Of a DNA stretch of 64,000 nucleotides, positions 15,981-24,962 are shown in pieces. Origin of the DNA: Pseudomonas sp. J452 (lineage in GTDB: Bacteria; Pseudomonadota; Gammaproteobacteria; Pseudomonadales; Pseudomonadaceae); the NCBI RefSeq assembly GCF_024666525.1, contig NZ_CP088294.1:682001-746000 (forward strand). Reading direction: 5' to 3'. The position numbers and the translations under genes were made by a program. The notes beneath the pieces were generated by a model. It was not told the origin of the DNA. It ran no database searches and was given only the letters and a program-made list of their open reading frames with translations. The stretch's first letter is position 1. Each line of letters starts with the position of its first letter.

Positions 15981-17936
15981 TCAGCTGCCGATCACTCCAC
16001 CATCCAGCTTGGTGATCAGCAGCGTGGTCGAGCGAGGGCGGGTCTTGCCGTCGCTGGCCGGGAAGCTGATGCCGGGGTGCTGGATATTCGCCCACATCGC
16101 CTTGCCGTCCGGGCTCCAGGCCAGACCGGTGACTTCGCAGCCGCGCGGACCGACCAGGAAGCGGCGCACCTCGCGGGTGGCCGGGTCGGCGCAGAGCAGC
16201 TGGTTGCAGCCCATGACCTGCATCGCCGGCTCGCTGTCGTCGTAGTCGGTCTGGATCCACAGGCGCCCGGCGGCATCGAAGGCCAGGCCGTCCGGTGAGG
16301 AGAACAGGTCGCCATGGATGGTGCCGGTGAGGTTGACCGGTACCGGTTTGCCCTCTTTGTCCTTGCTACCGCGTGGCTCGCCGGCGAGCAGGAACAGTTC
16401 CCAGGTGAAGGCGGTGGCGGTCGGGTCGGCGTCCTGTTCGTTGAAGCGCAGCACCTGGCCATGCAGGTTCTGCGGGCGCGGGTTGGCCTTGTCGGTGGGC
16501 TGCTTGGCGCCACGGCCGTCGTTGTTGGTCAGCGCCACGTAGACCTCGCGGGTCTTGGGATGCACGGCGGCCCACTCGGGGCGGTCCATCGGCGTGGCAC
16601 CGGCGCGGTCGGCGGCGGCACGGGCGTTGAGCAGCACCTCGGCCTGATCGGCGAAGCCGTTGTCCACGGTCAGGCCATTCTGCCCGTGCACCAGGGCCAG
16701 CCACTGGCCGCTGCCATCGGCGTCGAAACGCGCGACGTACAAGGTGCCTTCGTCCAGCAGGTCGCGGTTGGCCTTGGGGTTGGCCGCGTCGAAGCGCCCG
16801 GCGGGGACAAACTTGTAGACGTACTCGCCCTTGGCATCGTCGCCGGAGTAGAAGGCCATGCGCCCGTCCGCGCCCAGGCTGAGCGCTGCGCACTCGCGAC
16901 CGATGCGGCCGAAGGCGGTGCGCTTGATCGGCTGCGCCTGGGGGTCGAAGGGGTCGATCTCGACCACCCAGCCGAAGCGGTGTGGCTCGTTGACGTGGCC
17001 GCCATGGGCCTGGTCGGCATAGGGCGTGGCGTCGAAACGCGGGTCGGCGGTTTCCCAGGCGTAGTTCTTGCTCGTGCCTTCCTTGGCCAGGCCGTAGCGC
17101 TTGTGCGACACGCGGCTCTCGTAATCCTGCTGGTCGCGGTTGATAAAGTAGTTGTGCCAGTTCTCCTCGCAGGTGAGGAAAGTGCCCCAGGGCGTGACGC
17201 CGGTGGCGCAGTTGTTCAGGGTGCCGAACACCTCCAGGCCGCTCGGATCGCTGGCGGTCTTCATGGCGTCGAGCCCGGCCAGCGGGCCGGCGATACGCAT
17301 GGGAGTGAGCATGCTGATGCGACGGTTGTAGGGCGAATCCATTACCCGTTGCCACTGGCCGTCGGCGCCTTTTTTCACCTCGATCACCGAGACGCCGTGG
17401 GCGGCCTGTTCCTTGCGCACCTCGGCCAGCGGCCGCGGCTTGGACTGGTCGATCTGCCCGGACGGGTGCAGCGGCGGGTTGACGTATTCGTGGTTCATCA
17501 CCAGCAGGCCGCGCTCGGTCTCGCCGGGGAAGGCGAAGAAGTCCATGCCGTCGTGGTTGTCGCCGGCCTGCTTGAGCTGGGCCTGCCAGTCGTCGCTGGC
17601 GTCCGGGTTCCAGACCGGGGCGCCGGGTTCCACCGGATCGCCCCAGGAGAAGAACGGCACGGCGCGGTAACCCTCGGCCACCAGCACGCGGTCGAACTGC
17701 GGGTCGATCTGCACCGGCACGCCCTGGAAGCCGAGCAGCGGGCTGGCGCCGGCCTTGCTGCAGGCGCTGATGCCGCCGGCGAAGAAGCCGAGGGCGGCGA
17801 GGCTCAGGCCGCCCTTGAGCACGTTGCGCCGCGCCGGGTTGACCAACTCGGCCAGCGGCGGGTTGGCGCTGGGGTTGATGGCGATGTCGTCGTGGGCTTC
17901 CAGGCTGGCGTGGAAGTGGCTGTGCTCGTGGCTCAT
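15981..17936 (-). CDS. phoX: PhoX-family alkaline phosphatase (DUF839)
   Basis: A 651-residue exported enzyme releasing phosphate from organic esters, using Ca and Fe in this family. The N-terminus has a twin-arginine motif RRNVLKGGLSLAALGFFAGG at about residues 36-55. Conserved stretches include GFQGVPVQIDPQFDRVLVAE, FFSWGDP, GLLVMNHEYVNPPLHP, GTFLTCEENWHNYF, RFGWVVEIDPFDP and LWIQTDYDDSE. The ATG at 17936 overlaps a possible GTG start one codon earlier. It is the last gene of the phosphate-scavenging block, 135 bp after tonB with a repeat between. I see no separate Pho box, so it may rely on read-through. Confidence 0.9.
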   Translation of the reverse strand: MSHEHSHFHASLEAHDDIAINPSANPPLAELVNPARRNVLKGGLSLAALGFFAGGISACSKAGASPLLGFQGVPVQIDPQFDRVLVAEGYRAVPFFSWGDPVEPGAPVWNPDASDDWQAQLKQAGDNHDGMDFFAFPGETERGLLVMNHEYVNPPLHPSGQIDQSKPRPLAEVRKEQAAHGVSVIEVKKGADGQWQRVMDSPYNRRISMLTPMRIAGPLAGLDAMKTASDPSGLEVFGTLNNCATGVTPWGTFLTCEENWHNYFINRDQQDYESRVSHKRYGLAKEGTSKNYAWETADPRFDATPYADQAHGGHVNEPHRFGWVVEIDPFDPQAQPIKRTAFGRIGRECAALSLGADGRMAFYSGDDAKGEYVYKFVPAGRFDAANPKANRDLLDEGTLYVARFDADGSGQWLALVHGQNGLTVDNGFADQAEVLLNARAAADRAGATPMDRPEWAAVHPKTREVYVALTNNDGRGAKQPTDKANPRPQNLHGQVLRFNEQDADPTATAFTWELFLLAGEPRGSKDKEGKPVPVNLTGTIHGDLFSSPDGLAFDAAGRLWIQTDYDDSEPAMQVMGCNQLLCADPATREVRRFLVGPRGCEVTGLAWSPDGKAMWANIQHPGISFPASDGKTRPRSTTLLITKLDGGVIGS

Positions 17937-18011
17937 CACGGGGTCTCGATCTTGACGGGTGTGGGGGTTGTCCCGGATTGCATCCGGGCTACGGATTGGT
18001 GTTGCCTGCTG

Positions 18012-18049
18012 CCCTCTCCCCGGCCCTCTCCCATAAATGGGAGAGGGGG
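18012..18049. repeat. CCCTCTCCC...GGGAGAGGG hairpin repeat
   Basis: A CCCTCTCCC stem with GGGAGAGGG, preceded by another CCTCTCCC unit. Related copies at 20082-20121 and 22276-22314 sit in the other gaps of the same operon. Confidence 0.7.
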
Positions 18050-18071
18050 TGGTCCGAGAGCAGGTCGGGGT

Positions 18072-18875
18072 TTATTCGATGCGGTAGTGGAAGGTGTTCT
18101 TCACCCCTTCAACGGCCACCGCCTGGCCATCGACGATGCGCGGCTGATAGCGGAAGGTCTTGGCCGCCGTCAGCGAGGGGCGGACGAACAGCGGGTGGCA
18201 GTCACCGACCACCTGCGGGCTCTCTACCCGTCCTTGCGGGTTGACCCGGTAGCTGACGGTGCAGTCGCCCTGGATGCCCTTGTCCAGGGCGCGCTCCGGG
18301 TAGTCCGGAGCGTCCTTGGCAATCGGCAGGTACTGGCGGCTGGCCGCCGCGGCTTCGGCCTGGCGGGCGCGCTCGGCGGCCTGGGCCTGCTGCTCGGCCA
18401 GGCGTTGCTGTTGCTGCTGGACTTGCGCCTCGACTTCGCGACGCTGCTGCTCCAGCCGTTGCTGCTCGATGCGCTGCTGTTCCTGGCGCTGCTCTGTGCG
18501 TTTCTGTTCCTCGACCCGTTTGCGCGCCAAGGCGGCCTGCTCCAGCTCCAGCTTCTGCTGCTGCAGACGCGGATCGGGCTTGGGCGCTTCCACCGGCTTG
18601 ACCAGCTGCTCCGGCAGGGGCGGAGCGGGTGGCACAACCACCTCGGGCTGCGGCGGCGCGGGTGGGGCCGGCGGCGCCAGGCTGATCAGGCGAGTAGTCA
18701 GGGTGCGCACCTGGGGTGGCTCGGGCGTAGTGTCCGGCCAGTGAAACAGCAGCAGGCCCAGCACCAGCCCATGCAGCCCCACGGCCACCACGGCCGCACC
18801 GGCATTGCGCAACCAGGCGGCGCTGGGCAGTGGCGGCAGAGCCAGGCTGGGCGCGGGCATCAGCGCGCTGTTCAT
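18072..18875 (-). CDS. tonB: TonB energy-transducing protein
   Basis: A 267-residue TonB. One N-terminal anchor helix lies at about residues 26-44 (AGAAVVAVGLHGLVLGLLLF). A proline-rich segment (PAPPAPPQPEVVVPPAPP) follows, then a long Gln/Glu/Arg coiled coil (about 105-175). The C-terminal TonB domain (about 185-267) reads DYPERALDKGIQGDCTVSYR and FRYQPRIVDGQ. The coiled coil is more typical of TolA than of TonB, but the terminal domain is TonB-like. Its ATG overlaps the exbD stop by four bases. It should energise the TonB-dependent receptor at 22379. Confidence 0.9.
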   Translation of the reverse strand: MNSALMPAPSLALPPLPSAAWLRNAGAAVVAVGLHGLVLGLLLFHWPDTTPEPPQVRTLTTRLISLAPPAPPAPPQPEVVVPPAPPLPEQLVKPVEAPKPDPRLQQQKLELEQAALARKRVEEQKRTEQRQEQQRIEQQRLEQQRREVEAQVQQQQQRLAEQQAQAAERARQAEAAAASRQYLPIAKDAPDYPERALDKGIQGDCTVSYRVNPQGRVESPQVVGDCHPLFVRPSLTAAKTFRYQPRIVDGQAVAVEGVKNTFHYRIE

Positions 18876-19315
18876 TGCGGCGCCTCGGTGATCAGGCCGA
18901 GGTTGCTCACCCCGCCCTGCTGCAGCGCGGCCATGCCGGCCACCACCGTGGCGTAGTCGGCGCCGCCGTCGGCACGGATATACACCTGGGTGTCGCCATG
19001 GGCGGCGATCACGGCGCCGACCTTGGCGCGCATCTCCTCCAGGTTCACCGCGCTGTCGGTCTGGCTCTGGGTGTCCAGCTCGCTGCCGAGGTTCCAGTAG
19101 TAGCTGCCATCGACTTTCACCGAGAGGGTCAGCACCCGCTGCTGGCTATCGGTCGGCAGCGCCTCGGCGGCGACCTTGGGCAGCTCGATCTTCACCCCCT
19201 GGGTCAACATGGGTGCCGTGACCATAAAGATCACCAGCAGCACCAGCATCACGTCGATATAGGGCACCACGTTCATCTCGGCCTTCGGGCCGTGCTTGTT
19301 CTGCGGCTTGCGCAT
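18872..19315 (-). CDS. exbD: ExbD biopolymer transport protein
   Basis: A 147-residue protein with one N-terminal membrane helix (MNVVPYIDVMLVLLVIFMV). It carries the conserved proton-carrying Asp of the PYIDVMLVLL motif near residue 21. The periplasmic domain ends with VYIRADGGADYATVVAGM. It forms the proton-driven motor with ExbB and TonB. It starts 10 bp after exbB with GGAG upstream and overlaps tonB by four bases, so the three are translationally linked. Confidence 0.92.
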   Translation of the reverse strand: MRKPQNKHGPKAEMNVVPYIDVMLVLLVIFMVTAPMLTQGVKIELPKVAAEALPTDSQQRVLTLSVKVDGSYYWNLGSELDTQSQTDSAVNLEEMRAKVGAVIAAHGDTQVYIRADGGADYATVVAGMAALQQGGVSNLGLITEAPQ

Positions 19316-19325
19316 GGGGCTCTCC

Positions 19326-20033
19326 TCAGGCGGCCTGGGCGATGCCCGGCGCGGCCTGCAGCTTGCGATGCAGGCGCGCCTGCAGCTCGTTGCCGAAGGC
19401 GTAGAAGCGCGTGCTGAGGGTGGCCACACGGGCGGCGAAGCGGTTGTAGGCGATCACCGCGGGAATCGCCGCGAACAGGCCGATGGCGGTGGCGATCAGC
19501 GCCTCGGCGATACCTGGGGCGACGGTGCTGAGGGTCGCCTGCTGCACCTGGGACAGGCCGATAAAGGAATTCATGATCCCCCACACGGTGCCGAACAGGC
19601 CGATATAGGGGCTGACCGAGCCGACCGTGGCGAGGAACGGCAGTCCCTTTTCCAGGCGTTCTTCCTGCTCGGCGATGGCCACCAGCAGGCTGCGTTCGAC
19701 ACCGTCGCTCACCGCCTCGCCGCTGATGCCGGGCTCGCGCTTGAGGTGGGCGAACTCGGTGTAGCCGGCGCGGAAGATCTGCTCCAGCGCGGCATCGCTG
19801 TCGGCGCTTTCGCCGCCTTCGCGGTACAGTGCGGCGAGGTCGCCCTGCTGGCGGAAGCGCTTCTGGAAATCCTTCAGCAGCCGTTCGCTGCGGCCCAGCA
19901 GCAGGCTGCGCTGGACGATCAGGTACCAGCTGGCCAGCGAGGCGCCGAGCAGGATAAGCATGACCAGTTTGACCAGCAGGCTGGCGTCGCCGATCAGGCT
20001 CCAGACGGTCATCTGTTCGAGGGTGGGGTGCAT
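19326..20033 (-). CDS. exbB: ExbB/TolQ-type proton channel protein
   Basis: A 235-residue MotA/TolQ/ExbB protein. The first membrane helix lies at about 18-40 (LLVKLVMLILLGASLASWYL). The conserved channel core is FLATVGSVSPYIGLFGTVWG, then APGIAEALIATAIGLFAAIP. The opening ASWYLIVQRSLLL is TolQ-like. With ExbD and TonB alongside, it most likely serves the phytate/phosphate receptor locus rather than the Tol-Pal system. GGAGCC lies upstream of the ATG. A second candidate Pho box lies in the gap upstream (20162-20179). Confidence 0.88.
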   Translation of the reverse strand: MHPTLEQMTVWSLIGDASLLVKLVMLILLGASLASWYLIVQRSLLLGRSERLLKDFQKRFRQQGDLAALYREGGESADSDAALEQIFRAGYTEFAHLKREPGISGEAVSDGVERSLLVAIAEQEERLEKGLPFLATVGSVSPYIGLFGTVWGIMNSFIGLSQVQQATLSTVAPGIAEALIATAIGLFAAIPAVIAYNRFAARVATLSTRFYAFGNELQARLHRKLQAAPGIAQAA

Positions 20034-20081
20034 GGTGGGGCTCCTTTTTTCTTCACTGGCCGGATGGCCGGCCGGTGGTTT

Positions 20082-20121
20082 CTCCCCTCTCCCCGACCCT
20101 CTCCCGCTAGCGGGAGAGGGG
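20082..20121. repeat. CCCTCTCCC...GGGAGAGGG hairpin repeat
   Basis: A copy of the 18012 element with loop GCTAGC. It lies in the 238-bp gap between exbB and the phytase gene. Confidence 0.7.
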
Positions 20122-20161
20122 GAACGGCGGCGTGGAGTTGGGGCTATTCGATTACGTTGTG

Positions 20162-20179
20162 GTTACCGGCTGATGACAG
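20162..20179 (-). promoter_or_regulatory. Candidate second Pho box before exbB
   Basis: The minus strand reads CTGTCAT-CAGC-CGGTAAC: the first half is perfect and the second matches 5 of 7. Ten bases on, TCGAAT is a weak -10. It suggests PhoB control of exbB-exbD-tonB-phoX independent of the receptor promoter. Confidence 0.4.
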
Positions 20180-20189
20180 CGCTTTTTTT

Positions 20190-20260
20190 GTAGGAGCCAG
20201 CTTGCTGGCGATCAGTGCCCGGCCGGAGTCACGGAGGATCGCCAGCAAGCTGGCTCCTAC
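20190..20260. repeat. REP doublet (GTAGGAGCCAGCTTGCTGGC family)
   Basis: Second copy of the doublet seen at 5237. It lies just after the phytase stop codon. Confidence 0.85.
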
Positions 20261-20271
20261 GGAGAGCGGTA

Positions 20272-22209
20272 TCAGTCCAGGCTCAGCGTCCGGGCGACCT
20301 CGCTCCAGGGCACCAGCTTGAAGTTCTGTGTCTGCTCGGGCATGCGCTTGCGGCCGTCCTGCACCACCAGCATGCCGTCGCTCCAGGGGCCGCCGAGGTT
20401 GGCCGCGCTGACTTCCAGGCCGTCGGTCTCGGAGGCGCCGTCAATGCCCAGGGCGCCGTTGAGGCCGACGCGGAAGGCGCCCTTGAGCGCATAGGGCGGC
20501 TCGGCATCCAGCACCACGTAGCTGTCGTTGCCCTGGCTGGAGATCACCAGGTAGTCCTGCGCGCCAGCCTGGTACAGGCCGAGGCCTTCGACGTCGGCCT
20601 TGAGCACGTCGCCCACCGCCAACACGCTGACCAGCTCGGCCGGCGCCTCGGCGCGGGCATCCACGGCCCACACGCCGGCGTCTTCCTCGCCGAGGAACAG
20701 GCGCTGACGCTGGTCGTCGGCGACGCAGCCCTCGGGCTGGCTGTCCACGGCGAAACGCCGCACCAGCTCGCCCTTCACTTCGCCACTGGCGCCGTCCAGG
20801 CGGTACTGCAGGAAGCTGCCGTCCTTGCCGTTGGCGAAGGCGTACAGTTCGCCGGACGCCGGTTGGAACAGGCAGATGCCGTAGATTTCCTTGATCGGCG
20901 TGCGGATCTCGCCGGCCTCGCGCAGCGCGCCGCTGAGCCGGTCGATGGCGAACAGGTGGATGCTGTCGTGGTCGCGGTTGCTGGCCACGGCCAGGTCGAC
21001 CTGGGTGCCGCCGAGGTCGAAACCGGCGCGCACATCGACGTTGTTCAGGCGGCCGACCGGCAGTTCCTGCAGCAGCCTGCCGTCCAGGTCATAGGCCAGC
21101 AGGCCCTGCTTCTTGTTGGTGCCGAGTACGCGTGACAGTGCCGGCTGCTGCGGATGCACCCAGATCGCCGGGTCATCGGCGGCATCGCCGTGGCGGCCGA
21201 CCGGCTCGCTCTGGCGCAGGGCCGGGATATGCGCCAGCACCGGCGGCAGCTCGATGGCGGCCGGCTGCCAGTTCAGCTCGCCCTGGTAGAAGCGCCCGGC
21301 GCCGTCGTCCTGCACCAGCAACTCCAGGCCTTTTCCGCTGCTGCGCACGGCCAGGCGTTCCGGCTCTTCCAGGCCCTTCAGCGGCAGGCTGGCAACCTGC
21401 TGCCAGGCCTCGCCCTGCTGCTGGTAGAGGTGCAGTTCGGCGGCGCCGGGGTCCAGCGCCAGCAGGCCGCCGGGCACGCTGACCATGGCCCCGGCGCTGT
21501 CCTTGAGCGTGCCGAACGGCGTGCGGATATCCACCGGCACGCGGCTGGCGTCGGCTTCCGGGTGGGCCGGGTAGGCCCACAGGCCGACGTTCTCTTCGTT
21601 GACGAACAGCAAGTTGCCGGCATCGTCGGCCTGGCAGTACTCAGCCTGCGGCGGCAGTGGCAGGCCGCGCACACGCTGCGGTTCGGCATTCAACTGGTTG
21701 CCGGCACCGACCAGCCACTGCTCGCCCTGGCCGTCTTCGCCGATCAGGAACAGGTAGAGATTGGCCGCGTCGTCGCGGTACAGGCACAGGCCGCTGATGG
21801 CGTAGTCGCGCACCGGCAGCAGCTGCGGACGGCTCCACTGCTTGCCGGCGGTATCCAGGCTGACCAGGGCGGCCTGCTGGGTGGCGTTGTCCAGGCTGGC
21901 GACGATCAGTTGCTGGCCGGCGCTGCGGCTGTCCAGACCGGAGTAGGAGCCGGACAGGCGCGCCAGTTCGGCGCCCTCGCCATCGAGCAGGAGCAGGCCG
22001 TTGCGCTCGCTGGCGGCGATACGCAGGTCGGCGCCGCCACTCAGCTCGGCGGGGACGAAGCGCAGGTCTTCGGCCTTGACCTTGGCCGAGGCGCCCCAGG
22101 GGCTGAGGGCCAGGCTCGGGCTGGCGGCGGAAGCCAGCGGCGGCAGCTGGTCGCAACCGGCCAGGGCCAGGCTGGCGAGCAGCAGGGTACGGGTGAACAG
22201 CGGGTTCAT
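20272..22209 (-). CDS. Beta-propeller phytase lipoprotein with duplicated propeller domains
   Basis: A 645-residue lipoprotein (lipobox LALAGC, Cys at residue 19). The C-terminal half (about 340-640) has beta-propeller phytase motifs: DDPAIWVHP, GLLAYDLDGR, RLNNVDVR, ASNRD, YGICLF, QPEGCVADD, LGEEDAGVWA and EGLGLY. These include the acidic residues that bind calcium and phytate. The N-terminal half (about 45-330) is a related but eroded propeller (YAISGLCLYRDD, then LLFVNEENVGLWAYP). Dual-domain phytases of this kind are known. Product phosphate would be taken up after phoX action. It follows the TonB-dependent receptor by 169 bp on the same strand. Confidence 0.88.
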   Translation of the reverse strand: MNPLFTRTLLLASLALAGCDQLPPLASAASPSLALSPWGASAKVKAEDLRFVPAELSGGADLRIAASERNGLLLLDGEGAELARLSGSYSGLDSRSAGQQLIVASLDNATQQAALVSLDTAGKQWSRPQLLPVRDYAISGLCLYRDDAANLYLFLIGEDGQGEQWLVGAGNQLNAEPQRVRGLPLPPQAEYCQADDAGNLLFVNEENVGLWAYPAHPEADASRVPVDIRTPFGTLKDSAGAMVSVPGGLLALDPGAAELHLYQQQGEAWQQVASLPLKGLEEPERLAVRSSGKGLELLVQDDGAGRFYQGELNWQPAAIELPPVLAHIPALRQSEPVGRHGDAADDPAIWVHPQQPALSRVLGTNKKQGLLAYDLDGRLLQELPVGRLNNVDVRAGFDLGGTQVDLAVASNRDHDSIHLFAIDRLSGALREAGEIRTPIKEIYGICLFQPASGELYAFANGKDGSFLQYRLDGASGEVKGELVRRFAVDSQPEGCVADDQRQRLFLGEEDAGVWAVDARAEAPAELVSVLAVGDVLKADVEGLGLYQAGAQDYLVISSQGNDSYVVLDAEPPYALKGAFRVGLNGALGIDGASETDGLEVSAANLGGPWSDGMLVVQDGRKRMPEQTQNFKLVPWSEVARTLSLD

Positions 22210-22275
22210 GCGGGTTGATGTCCTTGTAGCAAAGCGTGTGGGCGCTGTAACGGCTCGGGAAAGGGGCAGCGTCTG

Positions 22276-22314
22276 CCCTCTCCCCCCGCCCTCTCCCGCA
22301 AGCGGGAGAGGGGG
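22276..22314. repeat. CCCTCTCCC...GGGAGAGGG hairpin repeat
   Basis: Third copy of the element, in the gap between the receptor and phytase genes, with loop GCAAGC. It may act as an mRNA stabiliser or attenuator inside the operon. Confidence 0.7.
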
Positions 22315-22378
22315 CTGACCGTGCACCTCTCGAGCTGACGCAGGGCCTGTGGGCCAACGTGCAGCAGGTCGTTTTTAA

Positions 22379-24904
22379 TCAGAGGTTGGTGTAGGTCAGA
22401 CCGAGCTTGTAAGTCGGGCCGTATTCCTCGTACTGGGCGTTGTAGCCGCGGCTGCCGGTGTAGACGTAGTAGCTCTCGTCGGTGAGGTTCTGCGCCTCGA
22501 ACTTGAGCTGCAGGCCCTTGGTCAGGAAGTAGCCGGCGCTGAAGTCGACGAAGGTCTGGTCGTCCACATAGAGGTCGTGGGCCTTATCGGTGATGCTCGC
22601 CACCTCGTAGAGGTATTCCGACTTGTAGTTGGCCGACAGGCGCAGGCTGAGCTTGTCGTCTTCCCAGCCGAGCATCAGGTTGCCGACCGTCTCGGACTGG
22701 TTGGGCAGGTCGATGTCGCGCTCGCGGAACGTGCCGCTGTCGGCATCGAAGCCGCTGATGCTGGCGTCGGAGCGGCTGAAGGTGGCGTTGGCGCCCAGCA
22801 GCAGGCCGTTCCAGGGTGCCGGCAGCCAGTCGAACTTCTGCGAGTAGGCCAGTTCCAGGCCGTACAGGTCGGCGCTGTCGCCGTTGGCGAAGGTGTTGGC
22901 CTCGGCGAAGTCGAGCCATTCGCCGGTGCCGGCCAGATCGCTGTTGTAGACGAAGTTGTCGATGTCCTTGTAGAACACGAAGGCCGAGACCACGCCGGCA
23001 TGGCCGAGGTAATGCTCGATGCCGAGGTCGAAGTTGCTCGATTCCAGCGGGTCGAGGGTCGGGTTGCCGAAGCTGGCCTCGTCGCCGTCGATGACGAAGC
23101 CCGGCGCCAGCTGGCCAAAGGTCGGCCGCACCACGCTGTTGGTCCAGGCGGCGCGCAGCTGGGTGTCCTTATTCAGCTGGTAGCGTGCGTGCAGGCCGGG
23201 CAGCCAGTGGTGGTAGTCGCTGTCGGCCTCGATCGACTCGAACTCGCCGTCGCGGATGCCGGTGCCCTTGGCCGTGAACTCGGTGCCCTCGTAGCGCAGG
23301 CCGGCGATGATGCGCAGGTCGTCGATGTCGACGGTGTTCATCAGGTAGGCGGCATTGATGTCTTCGCTCATGTCGAAGTCGTTGACCCGCGACTCTTCCT
23401 CGTTGAAGAACTCGCTGCGATCCAGGCCGCCGAGCAGGCTCTCGATGTTGTCGGCGGACAGGCCGGGGCCGAAGTGGCCGAGGCCGTAGTCGACCTCGCC
23501 CTTGGTGAAGTTCTGCATGCTCAGCTGCTCGTCGCTGAAACCGAAATCACCGAAGTCTTCGTAGGTCCAGATCTGGGTGTCGTTGTCCTTGTCGCGACGG
23601 CTGAGCTTGCCGCCGAACTTGGCCTGGGCGGCATGACCGGCCAGCTCGTAGTCACGGGCCAGGTCGAGCTTGATGTTCTTCTCGGTGTCGGTGGTGTCTT
23701 CCTCGGCCCACTCCACCTCGTCGAGACTGAAGTTGGCCGGATCGGAGAATGCGCTGCCGATATTCAGGTGCGGCTTCTTGCTGTCGTTGAAGCCGACATC
23801 GGTGAAATCGTCGTTGCCTTCGAACACCGCGCCGGCGATATGCCCCGGCGTGTCCTGGCTGGACTGGCTGTAGCCGGCCTGGGCATTGAGGGTCCACTGG
23901 CCCATCAGGCGCTCGCCGCCGAGCACATAGGACTGCACCTCCTGGGTCTCCTCGCGGTCCTTCAGCTCGCGCCAGCCTTCGGCATCGCCGCTCTCGCCCG
24001 GCAACTGGGCATCGGCGAACTCGACGCCGGCGGCGTTGCGCGTCTCGGTGTCCTTGAAGCGGCTGTAGAGGGTGCGCAGGTAGTAGCTGCTGTAGTCGTC
24101 GGCCTGGTAGTCGAAGTTCAGGCCCAGGCCGCTGCGCTCGCGGGTGATCTCGTAGTCACGCTGCTCCAGGCTTTCCAGCCGGGCGCCGTCTTCGAAGTCC
24201 CAGGCGCCGCCGGTTTCCACGTTATCCGAGCCGAAGTCGCGCTCCTGCCAGCTCATGGCTGCGGCCACGCCGAAGTTGTCGGTGCCGTCGCCGAGGCTGA
24301 AGCGGTCGCTGACCGCGCCGGAGAATTTCGGGCTGGTCTCGCTGGTGTTGTCGTCGTAGCTGGCTTCCGTGTTGCCGGTATAGAACAGACCTTTGTGGTC
24401 GAAGGCCGAGAGGCTTTCCACCTCGATGCTGCCGCCCAGGGAGTTGGCGTCCATGTCCGGGGTCAGGGTCTTGACCACGGTCAGCGACTGCACCAGCTCG
24501 GCCGGTAGCACGTCGAGGGCCACGGCACGGCGGTCGCTCTCCGGCGAAGGCACCAGGGTGCCGTTGATGCTCACACTGTTGAGGTCCGGGCCGAGGCCAC
24601 GCACGCTGACGAAGCGGCCTTCGCCCTGATCGCGCTCGACCGACACGCCCGGCAGGCGCTGCAGCGCCTCGGCGGCGTTCTCGTCCGGCAGCTGGGCCAC
24701 GCCGTCGGCGTGCACCACGCTTTCCACGCTGTCGGAGCGACGCTGCTCCTTCAGCGACAGGTCCATGCTGGCGGCCTGGCCGACCACATTGACGTGTTCC
24801 ACGGCAGCCTCATCGGCAGCCCATACGGGCGTGGTGGCGATGGCCAGCGCCAGGGCGCTGATGCGAAACCCTGCCCGGCGGGCAGTAAGACGACGTTTGT
24901 GCAT
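22379..24904 (-). CDS. TonB-dependent outer-membrane receptor, phytase-associated
   Basis: An 841-residue receptor with signal peptide (MHKRRLTARRAGF through TTPVWA). The plug domain (about 55-165) holds LPDENAAEALQRLPGVSVER, GEGRFVSVRGLGPDLNSVSI and LDVLPAELVQSLTVVKTLTP. A 22-strand barrel follows, ending YNAQYEEYGPTYKLGLTYTN without the usual terminal Phe. GGGGAGA precedes the ATG at 24904. A PhoB box lies 75-92 bp upstream. Because a phytase, a dedicated ExbB-ExbD-TonB set and PhoX follow, the likely cargo is phytate or another large organophosphate; this is contextual inference. Confidence 0.9.
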   Translation of the reverse strand: MHKRRLTARRAGFRISALALAIATTPVWAADEAAVEHVNVVGQAASMDLSLKEQRRSDSVESVVHADGVAQLPDENAAEALQRLPGVSVERDQGEGRFVSVRGLGPDLNSVSINGTLVPSPESDRRAVALDVLPAELVQSLTVVKTLTPDMDANSLGGSIEVESLSAFDHKGLFYTGNTEASYDDNTSETSPKFSGAVSDRFSLGDGTDNFGVAAAMSWQERDFGSDNVETGGAWDFEDGARLESLEQRDYEITRERSGLGLNFDYQADDYSSYYLRTLYSRFKDTETRNAAGVEFADAQLPGESGDAEGWRELKDREETQEVQSYVLGGERLMGQWTLNAQAGYSQSSQDTPGHIAGAVFEGNDDFTDVGFNDSKKPHLNIGSAFSDPANFSLDEVEWAEEDTTDTEKNIKLDLARDYELAGHAAQAKFGGKLSRRDKDNDTQIWTYEDFGDFGFSDEQLSMQNFTKGEVDYGLGHFGPGLSADNIESLLGGLDRSEFFNEEESRVNDFDMSEDINAAYLMNTVDIDDLRIIAGLRYEGTEFTAKGTGIRDGEFESIEADSDYHHWLPGLHARYQLNKDTQLRAAWTNSVVRPTFGQLAPGFVIDGDEASFGNPTLDPLESSNFDLGIEHYLGHAGVVSAFVFYKDIDNFVYNSDLAGTGEWLDFAEANTFANGDSADLYGLELAYSQKFDWLPAPWNGLLLGANATFSRSDASISGFDADSGTFRERDIDLPNQSETVGNLMLGWEDDKLSLRLSANYKSEYLYEVASITDKAHDLYVDDQTFVDFSAGYFLTKGLQLKFEAQNLTDESYYVYTGSRGYNAQYEEYGPTYKLGLTYTNL

Positions 24905-24962
24905 GCTGATCTCCCCAAGAAAACCCTTGCAGCCGGAACCGATGCCCGGCGACTTGGGGCGC

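Noticed and set aside
17937..18071. Pho box directly upstream of phoX
   Set aside because: No CTGTCA-like pair found in the 135-bp gap, so no separate PhoB promoter is claimed.
16314..18956. An 880-codon open frame on the + strand
   Set aside because: It is antisense to phoX and tonB, whose products carry clear motifs. Long antisense frames are expected at this GC content.
22577..24508. A 643-codon open frame on the + strand
   Set aside because: Antisense to the TonB-dependent receptor; composition is a Val/Ala/Gly-rich mirror with no domain.
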